Source of the DNA: Bradyrhizobium sp. SRL28 | GTDB taxonomy: Bacteria; Pseudomonadota; Alphaproteobacteria; Rhizobiales; Xanthobacteraceae | Length of the DNA: 64,000 nucleotides | Assembly: GCF_018596315.1 (NCBI RefSeq) | Contig: NZ_JAHEAG010000006.1 | Coordinates: 62,001 to 126,000 of the forward strand | Direction of reading: 5' to 3' | In this document: in pieces, positions 8,740 through 18,088 of the stretch | How positions within the stretch are numbered: position 1 is the first letter of the stretch | Layout: every line of letters begins with the position of its first letter | The notes under the pieces: model-generated | The model's input: the letters and a program-made list of their open reading frames with translations, nothing else | What the model was told of the DNA's origin: nothing | Databases searched by the model: none | Position numbers and translations under genes: made by a program

Positions 8740-9054
8740 TTACGGCTCTTTCGGAAGCACGGGCCGGAAGAACGATCGCTCATAGCGGATGAAGCAGCGC
8801 GTTTCCTTTGCGAAGGCGATCGCTTTCTGGACGTCGGGATCTCCGGCGCTGTCTTTTCGATACTGTTCGTAGGCCGCGAAGCTCGGGAAGCTGAACATCG
8901 CGAGGGCAACGTCGCTCGCCCCTTCCGATGGCAGGAAATACCCGTGGTGGATGCCACCGAATCTCGGCAGCAATTCCAGCCACATCCTGCCGTAAGCTTC
9001 GAACTCGGCGAGCTTGTCCGGTCTGACCTCGTAACGCAGGTAACAAGTGATCAT
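8740..9054 (-). CDS. NIPSNAP family protein
   Basis: A 104-residue protein starting MITCYLRYEVRPDKLAEFEAY, with the WLELLPRFGGIHHGYFLPSE and FSFPSFAAYEQYRKD blocks of the NIPSNAP fold (dimeric alpha-beta barrel). Biochemical role unknown. It is separated from comF by 65 bp on the same strand and could be read as the first gene of that group. Confidence 0.85.
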   Translation of the reverse strand: MITCYLRYEVRPDKLAEFEAYGRMWLELLPRFGGIHHGYFLPSEGASDVALAMFSFPSFAAYEQYRKDSAGDPDVQKAIAFAKETRCFIRYERSFFRPVLPKEP

Positions 9055-9223
9055 GTCTGATGCTCCGTCGCGCCACGAACCTGACGCTCATTAATAGCTT
9101 GCGCAAGCGTGCGGTCACGCCCGAACTTCGCGAAAGATGCATACCTCGTGATTCGAGGCGTACGAAGCCGCGCTTGTCATCAAGAGGGATTGAGATGGAT
9201 CGCTGACCGTCGTACCAACCGGC

Positions 9224-10069
9224 ATGGTTTCGAGCCCGACCGCCGCACCCATCCTGTTCGACCGCGCACTGTTGCGCGCGCGGATGGAACGCGCGCGGCG
9301 TGCCGGGCCGGTGACGTTCCTGCTTGATCGCGTCAGGGAGGACATGGAGGAGCGGCTGCAGGCGGTGATGCGGAATTTTGCCGACGTCGCCGATGTCTGG
9401 ACGCCGGGCGAATTGCTGCAGAAGCCCGTCGCTGATCGCTTCCAGTCGATCAGGCGTATCGATCCCGATCAATCGGAAACGCTGCGCTTGCCACCGCAAT
9501 CGCTCGATCTCGTCGTCTCGGCGCTTGCGTTTCAGTTCGTCAACGATCTCCCCGGCGTGCTGGCGCAGATCCGCCGCGCGTTGAAGCCGGACGGACTGTT
9601 GCTGGCGGCGATGATCGGCGGTGACACCTTGACCGAACTCAGGCAATCCTTTGCGGCAGCAGAAGCCGAGTGCGAGGGCGGGGTGTCGCCGCGCGTCGCT
9701 CCATTTGCCGATTTGCGCGACATCGGCGGGCTGTTGCAGCGCGCCGGGCTTGCGCTGCCCGTCACCGACGTCGATCGCGTCGTGGTGCGCTACGACAGCG
9801 CGTTCGCGCTGATGGCCGATCTCCGGCGGATGGGCGCGAGCAACATTCTGATCGAGCGGCGGCGCCCGCTGACGCGCCGCACCACCATGTTGCGGATGGC
9901 GCAGATCTATAGCGAGCGGTTCGCGGATGCCGACGGCCGCATCCGCGCGACCTTTGACGTGATCTGGCTGTCCGGCTGGGCGCCGCATGAAAGCCAGCAA
10001 AAGCCGTTGCAGCCGGGCTCGGCGAAAGCGAGTTTGGAAGCGGCGGTGAAAGGAAGGCCGAAGGGCTGA
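9224..10069 (+). CDS. Methyltransferase-like protein (NDUFAF5/BioC-related)
   Basis: A 281-residue protein. The core from LDLVVSALAFQFVNDLPGVL through ALKPDGLLLAAMIGGDTLTEL resembles the class I methyltransferase middle region, and the C-terminal half (RVAPFADLRDIGGLLQRAG; GASNILIERRRPLTRRT) matches the NDUFAF5-like family, whose human member is an arginine hydroxylase of complex I despite the fold. The glycine-rich SAM motif I expected near residues 50-65 is absent; that stretch reads FADVADVWTPGELLQK. So methyltransfer activity should not be assumed. It is divergent from the NIPSNAP gene. Confidence 0.78.
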   Translation: MVSSPTAAPILFDRALLRARMERARRAGPVTFLLDRVREDMEERLQAVMRNFADVADVWTPGELLQKPVADRFQSIRRIDPDQSETLRLPPQSLDLVVSALAFQFVNDLPGVLAQIRRALKPDGLLLAAMIGGDTLTELRQSFAAAEAECEGGVSPRVAPFADLRDIGGLLQRAGLALPVTDVDRVVVRYDSAFALMADLRRMGASNILIERRRPLTRRTTMLRMAQIYSERFADADGRIRATFDVIWLSGWAPHESQQKPLQPGSAKASLEAAVKGRPKG

Positions 10070-10071
10070 CC

Positions 10072-10178
10072 GTGTCCCGGACGCGGTGCCGCGCTTCTTA
10101 GCGGTGCACCGCAGAGCCGGGACCCATGATGGACCCCGGAGCAGCGTCACTTCGTGCTGCGCCGCATCCGGGGAACGC
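10072..10178. repeat. Palindromic repeat, family R6
   Basis: Begins GTGTCCCGGACGCGGTGCCG and continues with complementary segments GCGGTGCACCGC and GCCGGGACCCATGATGG, then a second GC-rich pair (CCCCGGAGCAGCG/CCGGGGAA). It is a compound hairpin repeat of the kind seen between rhizobial genes. Only one copy is seen in this window, so its family status comes from its layout and recalled similarity, not from a second copy here. Confidence 0.55.
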
Positions 10179-10183
10179 CGTCA

Positions 10184-10240
10184 ACAAATCGATCAGGTAC
10201 GAGACCAGCGAAGCGCCCGCGGGCGTGGCGGCGTTCTACT
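10184..10240 (-). pseudogene. Possible remnant of a duplicated mutT 3' end
   Basis: Read on the minus strand, about 10184-10230 encodes PAGASLVSYLIDLLT, close to the last residues of the neighbouring MutT (PPADIPLIPHLIDLL). The DNA shares the blocks TCAACAAATC, GATCA and CCGCGGGCG in the same order as at 10311-10360, about 130 bp away. It looks like a decayed tandem duplication of the gene end. The match is short and could be chance. Confidence 0.35.
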
Positions 10241-10307
10241 TTGCATGGGGTTGTTTTGATTTTTTTGTGCCGGCCCTGCGTGCTCCCGGAGCCGCCGGCC
10301 ACGCGCT

Positions 10308-10718
10308 TCACATCAACAAATCAATCAAATGCGGGATCAGCGGGATGTCCGCGGGCGGCATCGGGTAGTCGCGCAGCTTGTTGGCGCGGACCCAGGCCAG
10401 CTGCTGGCCTTCGCGCGCGATCACCAAGCCTTCCCAGCGCCGACAGATGTAGAGCGGCATCAGCAGATGAAAGCTGTCATAGGCGTAGCTGGCAAACGTC
10501 AACGGTGCCAGGCACGGCTCGCTGACGTCGATCCCGATCTCTTCATGCAGTTCGCGGATCAGCGTCTGCTCCGGCCGTTCGCCGGGCTCGACCTTGCCGC
10601 CGGGAAATTCCCACAGCCCCGCGAGCGCCTTGCCTTCGGGGCGCTGTGCGATCAGCACGCGCTTGTCGGCATCGACCAGGGCGCAGGCGACCACGAGGGT
10701 GAGCTTGATGTCAGCCAT
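10308..10718 (-). CDS. mutT: MutT-type Nudix NTP pyrophosphohydrolase
   Basis: A 136-residue Nudix hydrolase that removes oxidised nucleotides such as 8-oxo-dGTP. The Nudix box is complete: GGKVEPGERPE followed by RELHEEIGI (about residues 39-61). The opening MADIKLTLVVACALVDADKR and the IAQRPEGKALAGLWEFPGGK block are typical of MutT. argJ lies 15 bp upstream on the same strand, so they are probably one transcript, an order common in alphaproteobacteria. Confidence 0.93.
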   Translation of the reverse strand: MADIKLTLVVACALVDADKRVLIAQRPEGKALAGLWEFPGGKVEPGERPEQTLIRELHEEIGIDVSEPCLAPLTFASYAYDSFHLLMPLYICRRWEGLVIAREGQQLAWVRANKLRDYPMPPADIPLIPHLIDLLM

Positions 10719-10733
10719 GCGCCGCTGTCTCGT

Positions 10734-11975
10734 TCACGACCGGTAGTCGCCGTTGATCGCGACATATTCCTTGGTGAGGTCGCAGGTCAGCACGCGGTCA
10801 CGACCCTTGCCGAGGCCGAGCGTGACCTTGATCTGGATCTTCGGGTTCTTCATCACCGCGGAAACTTCGGCCTCGTTGTAGGACGGATCGCGCGCGCCGC
10901 TCCTGGCGACGCGAATGCCGTTGAACGAGATCGAAAGCTTGTCGCGGTTGGCGGGCTCACCGGCCTTGCCGACCGCCATCACCACGCGGCCCCAATTGGC
11001 GTCCTCGCCGGCGATCGCCGTCTTTACCAGCGGCGAATTCGCAATCGACATTGCGATGCGGCGTGCCGAGGCCTTGCTGGTCGCGCCTTCGACGATCACC
11101 TCGACCAGCTTGCGTGCGCCTTCGCCGTCGCGGGCCACCTGTTCGGCAAGATCGGCCAGCACATCGCGGAACGCCTTGGCAAACGCCTTCAGCCGGGGAT
11201 CGCTGGCGCGGCTGATTTTTGGGGCGCCGTCGGCGGCGGCTGCGCCGGTAGCGAAGGCCAGCAGCGTATCCGATGTCGAGGTGTCGCTGTCGATCGTGAC
11301 GGCGTTGAACGTGTCTTCAACGCCGCTCTTGAGCAGCGCCTGCAGCACAGCGGACGACAGCGGCGCGTCGGTGAACACAAAGGACAGCATGGTCGCCATA
11401 TCAGGCGCGATCATGCCGGCGCCTTTGGCCATGCCGTTGATGGTGACCTTGGCCTTGCCGAGCTTGACGGTAGCGGTTGCGACCTTCGGGAAGGTATCGG
11501 TGGTCATGATCGCCCTGGCCGCGTCCATCCAGTGGTCGGGCGTGGCGGCCTCAGTCAGCGTCGCCAGCACGCCGTCGAATTTGGTGGCGTCGAGCGGCTC
11601 GCCGATCACACCGGTGGAGGCGAGGAACACGTCGCCGGTGCTGCAGCCGACTGCCTTTGCTGCGGTTTGCGCGGTCAGCGCCGTCGACTGCTTGCCGGTC
11701 TTGCCGGTGAACGCGTTGGCGTTGCCGGAATTCACTACTAGCGCGCGAGCTTGTCCGCGACCGAGCTTGGCGCGGCACCATTCAACGGGAGCGGACGGGC
11801 ATTTCGATTTGGTGAAGACGCCGGCGACCGTGGTGCCCTTGTCCATGACGGCGAGCAGCACGTCGGTACGCCCCTTGTAGCGGATGCCGGCGGCGGCAGT
11901 GGCGAGCTTCACGCCCGCAATCGCGGGCATCTCGGGAACATCGGTCGGGGCGAGGGGGGAAATGGTGGTGGACAT
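10734..11975 (-). CDS. argJ: Bifunctional ornithine/glutamate N-acetyltransferase
   Basis: Moves the acetyl group from N-acetylornithine to glutamate in arginine synthesis; bifunctional members can also use acetyl-CoA. The chain is 413 residues from the ATG at 11975, which gives [10 protein letters not shown]; the frame is open 39 codons further, but that part has no family likeness. The self-cleavage site is [14 protein letters not shown] with the nucleophile Thr at residue 195, where the precursor splits into alpha and beta chains. The C-terminus ends VAINGDYRS, as in the family. mutT follows. Confidence 0.94.
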   Translation of the reverse strand: MSTTISPLAPTDVPEMPAIAGVKLATAAAGIRYKGRTDVLLAVMDKGTTVAGVFTKSKCPSAPVEWCRAKLGRGQARALVVNSGNANAFTGKTGKQSTALTAQTAAKAVGCSTGDVFLASTGVIGEPLDATKFDGVLATLTEAATPDHWMDAARAIMTTDTFPKVATATVKLGKAKVTINGMAKGAGMIAPDMATMLSFVFTDAPLSSAVLQALLKSGVEDTFNAVTIDSDTSTSDTLLAFATGAAAADGAPKISRASDPRLKAFAKAFRDVLADLAEQVARDGEGARKLVEVIVEGATSKASARRIAMSIANSPLVKTAIAGEDANWGRVVMAVGKAGEPANRDKLSISFNGIRVARSGARDPSYNEAEVSAVMKNPKIQIKVTLGLGKGRDRVLTCDLTKEYVAINGDYRS

Positions 11976-12065
11976 GCGGGCACCTTCTTCGACCAGATCA
12001 ACCATAGCCGGGCTTGCCGCCGGCATCGACGTCTTCAGGGCCTGCCAACCAGTCCCCGGACATGG

Positions 12066-12096
12066 AACGGCCGGGCGCTTCGGCCCGGCCATGACG
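12066..12096. repeat. Short hairpin repeat, family R7
   Basis: A compact palindrome GGCCGGGCGCTTCGGCCCGGCC followed by ATGAC, between the argJ start and the end of the parvulin gene. A related unit (GGCCGGGTCAAGCCCGGCCATGAC) lies at 49653-49677. It may also act as a transcription terminator for the parvulin gene, though no T-run follows. Confidence 0.55.
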
Positions 12097-12137
12097 ATGG
12101 TAGATACTATTGGTCTCGAAGAAGTGACAGCGATTTT

Positions 12138-13055
12138 TTACTTCTTCGGCGGCGCCATCTTGGAGTCCGCGGGCTTGGCGGCATCCGGCTTGGCGTCGGT
12201 CTTGGCGGCTTCGGCCGGCTTGTCCATGCGCTCGACCTTGGCGGCTTCGCGCAGCTTGGCGACGTATTCGGCCTGGGCCTTGCGCGTCACATAGGTCTCG
12301 ATCTGGGCCCTGACCTGCTCGAAGTCGGGCGCCTTGCGGGCGCGCTTTTCCTCGACCTTGATGATGTGCCAGCCGAATTGCGACTTGACGGGGTCGGAGA
12401 TCTTGCCGGGTTCGAGCGTGAACGCGACGGCGGAGAATTCCGGAACCATCTGTTCCTTGGTGAAGAAGCCGAGATCGCCGCCATCGGAGGCGCCAGGGTC
12501 CTTGGACTTCTTCTTCGCCAGTTCGGCGAAGTCGCCGCCCTTCTTCAGCTCTTCCGCGATCGCCTTGGCCTCGTCCTCGGTCTCGACCAGGATGTGCCGG
12601 GCGTGGACTTCCATTTCGCCGGTGATCTGCTTGGAGGCCTCCTCATAGACCTTCTTCATGGCGTCGTCGGTGGTCGCCGCCTTGCCTTCGGTGGCCAGCA
12701 GGCTGTCCATCAACAGGCGGCTGCGCGTGAACGCCAGGCGCTTCTTGAAGTCTTCGGAATTCTCGACCTTCTTGTCCTCGGCGGCCTTGGCGACGATTTT
12801 CAGGTCGATCAGGAAGGCCAGCACATTGTCCTTCTTGGTTGCCGGGTCCATTTGCGCGAGGCTGGGGCCGAGTTCCTCTTCCGCGAGCGCCACATCGCTC
12901 TGGCGGATCTCAACACCGTTAACCTTGGCGAGAACGGGGTTGTCCTGGGCACGAACCGGGCTGGCGGCCAGAATCGCAGCCAGACAGGCCGTTGCGGCCA
13001 GGGAGGCGAGGCCGAAGCGCAGGCCGGTTTTCGTTTCCGGGAACGAGGTGGTCAT
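12138..13055 (-). CDS. Periplasmic parvulin-type peptidyl-prolyl isomerase
   Basis: A 305-residue exported foldase. The start at 13055 gives MTTSFPETKTGLRF and a signal peptide with hydrophobic core LASLAATACLAAILAA and likely cleavage after A36 (PVRA-QD); the frame is open 48 codons upstream, but that part has no signal-peptide logic. A SurA_N-like region precedes the rotamase domain, which starts HARHILVETEDEA and includes GGDLGFFTKEQMVPEF and FGWHIIKVEE. The C-terminal ~50 residues are rich in K, A, P and D. It should help outer-membrane protein folding and lies divergent to secA, another export gene. Confidence 0.92.
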   Translation of the reverse strand: MTTSFPETKTGLRFGLASLAATACLAAILAASPVRAQDNPVLAKVNGVEIRQSDVALAEEELGPSLAQMDPATKKDNVLAFLIDLKIVAKAAEDKKVENSEDFKKRLAFTRSRLLMDSLLATEGKAATTDDAMKKVYEEASKQITGEMEVHARHILVETEDEAKAIAEELKKGGDFAELAKKKSKDPGASDGGDLGFFTKEQMVPEFSAVAFTLEPGKISDPVKSQFGWHIIKVEEKRARKAPDFEQVRAQIETYVTRKAQAEYVAKLREAAKVERMDKPAEAAKTDAKPDAAKPADSKMAPPKK

Positions 13056-13401
13056 GGAAAATCCTTGTCTTGAAGAAGGGGGCGGCAAAGGCGGCGGGAC
13101 ACTCGCCCAATCATGCGGCCTTGGCAACGCGAAAAGTCTGTCAAAATGATGAATTCCTTGACAGATGGACCCACGTTGACAAGGCCCCAACCCAGCCATA
13201 TCTGTGCCGGAACCTCCAGCGGCGATAGCGCTTATTTTGCTGCGTTTTTTGCCGTTGAACCTTGGATTGCTTAATTCCCACTCATTAGGCGGATGATGCC
13301 CCGGAACGGGTATTCGCCGCGATGCGTCACGGTGAGTTGATAGGCAACTTGGTGGACCACGTCACGGCGCAACGCAAGTAACGGCAAAGGCAGGAATTGG
13401 C
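13056..13401. other. Divergent promoter region of parvulin gene and secA
   Basis: A 346 bp gap without a credible gene. It must hold the promoters of both flanking genes. A candidate secA promoter is listed separately. The rest shows no strong repeats. Confidence 0.5.
13176..13204 (+). promoter_or_regulatory. Candidate secA promoter
   Basis: TTGACA at 13176-13181, 17 bp spacer, TATCTG at 13199-13204. The -35 is a consensus match; the -10 is weak. It would give an untranslated leader near 190 nt before secA. A second TTGACA at 13158-13163 has no good -10 partner. Confidence 0.3.
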
Positions 13402-16239
<2,838 letters not shown>

Positions 16240-16823
16240 CAAAGTTTTCAATAGGTTAGCGGATCACTGCACCTCGTTTTGTCTAGAGGCCCGCTAGCAG
16301 TTGAAATGCGTCGGTCCATGTGGCGCTTGCCGAACTTCAGGGGCACCACGAATGTAAGGCGCTCGCTATCTTGAGGATGGCCGGCTGACGATCTTCAAGC
16401 GGTCTGGCATATATTACGCTCGAATCCGCACCGCAGCATCAGACGGATAAATTTGGCGGTCGCTGAAGACCACCAGCGAGCAGACCGCTATCGACTTCGG
16501 CCGCCGACTGCTGTTCCAAATTGAACAGCGCCTCGACCAGAGCCTACCGCCGAAATCCAAATTTATTCGCAACCGGCATCGACGATTGAGTGCATTTTCT
16601 ATCTAAACGAGCATTTCAAGTCCCGCCTGTGCTGCAGATTGTCGGTCCCATCGAGGGCGGGCGGTCCTTATGCACGTTTTAAGACACATTAACCAATCTA
16701 CTGCAATTAAAAGTAAGTGTTGCAAAATTGCACTAGTCTGGAACCCAAAGTGGGAACAATTTTAGGAATGGAATGGGAATGGGAATGGAATTTCATGAAA
16801 CCTTTTTAAAGTGAGGTCGGGGG
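16240..16823. other. Left edge of the insertion
   Basis: A 584 bp stretch with no intact gene. It holds the left integrase remnant (16352-16606) and then an A+T-rich segment (16670-16740) likely to carry the promoter of the beta-barrel gene. A short run of GGAATG-like hexamers lies at 16764-16790. Base composition changes visibly soon after the secA stop. Confidence 0.6.
16352..16606 (+). pseudogene. Broken integrase (tyrosine recombinase) 5' fragment, left copy
   Basis: Reading from the ATG at 16352 gives M, stop, then GARYLEDGRLTIFKRSGIYY, RIRTAASDG, a second in-frame stop, and IWRSLKTTSEQTAIDFGRR followed by LLFQIEQRLDQSLPPKSKF. This is the N-terminal part of a site-specific integrase, the same family as the fragment at 20383-20731. 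The first stop is a GAA-to-TAA change relative to the right copy. Homology stops near 16570 and the catalytic domain is absent, so the gene is dead. Confidence 0.8.
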
Positions 16824-17897
16824 ATGACCAAGGTGAAGAAACTAGGGGTAGCAGCGACTGCGGCTTTCGGGCTTTTTGCGATTTCTGCTGAGACAGCGCA
16901 CGCTCAGTCGGTCCAGCAATTAGTGGTCAGAAACGTTATTGAAAATATTTTGCAGAACATCCGTGATCAGATCCAAGGGAGGCGTTTAGCGCCCCCGCCT
17001 GGTGTCCTGCGCTTTTCGGCCGAACAGGCGGAATTCGACAACCGCAATCCGTTCGGCACTGATGATCCCTTCCGTGCCCTAGCCTATGGCAAGTCTCCGG
17101 CCCTCTATACAAAAGCGCCGCCTCCGGTTGCACCGGCAGTGCCAGCATGGCTTTATGGAATCAACTTAATCGGTGCCTACGACCAGTCGCAAGTATTCGG
17201 AGGCAACATTGACACTGCCACCATAGTTGGCGCTTTCGATGTGACCAAAATCGGCATCTTCACGGCGAGCGACGCTCTGACGTTTGTCGCCACTGGCGCT
17301 CACTCTTGGTCGCACCGGTTCGATTTTGATGCGACCACACCTTCCGGTTCAGGCACTCTAGCCTATACGAATGGGGGCTTTTCAACCGACTTTACGGTGA
17401 GCGCCAGCTGGACCAGCGTTACCTCGACGGGGCTAGTTGCAGCTCCAAACAGTAGCTCGATAAGCTACACGGGTAACGTGCAGTACAAGTTCGATTTTCC
17501 TTATAGCATCTTCATAGAACCGACAGCTGGTGTGACGTACACGGAAATCTACACAACCAATTTCGGCACCAAGACCGGTGACAATACCGAGGTGCATGCC
17601 GGGGCTCGGATCGGTACCGAAATGAAGTGGATGACCTATACTATTCAACCCCAGCTTTCTGGCGCAGTCCTCAAGATTGTCGACCAGAGCGGAGTAGGTC
17701 TTGTAGGCGGCGGCGCCATTCCAGGCCTTCCGCCAGTTGTCGGGGCCGCCGTTGCAGATACGCTCGGCGGTCGGGGATCGGGTAAGATCAATGTAATATG
17801 GACGCCAAACTTCTCCACTTATGTTGAAGCTCACGCAACTAGCCTTTCCGGAACAACTACGGTCGGCGGTCAGGCGGGACTTCGCTATACTTGGTGA
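16824..17897 (+). CDS. Outer-membrane beta-barrel (autotransporter-like) protein
   Basis: A 357-residue exported protein. Signal peptide 1-27 (core LGVAATAAFGLFAIS, cleavage at TAHA-QS). A proline-rich linker with KAPPPVAPAVPAW lies near residue 95. From there to the end the chain alternates polar and hydrophobic residues in barrel-like strands, and it closes with GGQAGLRYTW, the aromatic C-terminus typical of outer-membrane barrels. This resembles the beta-domain of autotransporters but without a long passenger. It is the first cargo gene of the insertion, with lower G+C than secA. Function unknown; a surface role is likely. Confidence 0.72.
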   Translation: MTKVKKLGVAATAAFGLFAISAETAHAQSVQQLVVRNVIENILQNIRDQIQGRRLAPPPGVLRFSAEQAEFDNRNPFGTDDPFRALAYGKSPALYTKAPPPVAPAVPAWLYGINLIGAYDQSQVFGGNIDTATIVGAFDVTKIGIFTASDALTFVATGAHSWSHRFDFDATTPSGSGTLAYTNGGFSTDFTVSASWTSVTSTGLVAAPNSSSISYTGNVQYKFDFPYSIFIEPTAGVTYTEIYTTNFGTKTGDNTEVHAGARIGTEMKWMTYTIQPQLSGAVLKIVDQSGVGLVGGGAIPGLPPVVGAAVADTLGGRGSGKINVIWTPNFSTYVEAHATSLSGTTTVGGQAGLRYTW

Positions 17898-17920
17898 TTT
17901 GCTGTTTTTCGAAGGTTGTT

Positions 17921-17955
17921 TGGCCCGCTGAAGGTGTACGGCGGGCCATTTATTG
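17921..17955 (+). terminator. Terminator after the beta-barrel gene
   Basis: Stem TGGCCCGC (17921-17928) and GCGGGCCA (17941-17948), 12 nt loop, followed by TTTATTGTG. It lies 24 bp after the stop, as expected for an intrinsic terminator, with a short T-run. Confidence 0.65.
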
Positions 17956-18088
17956 TGTGGTTAAGCACTATATTCGCCGCATGCGATCTTCCGACATAAG
18001 CGTGGACGAAACCGGGCGTTCCCGCTAAACTGACCCCTTATTATCTTGATTTTTAGAGCTGGAGTGACCTCAACAAGGAGGGACTCTC

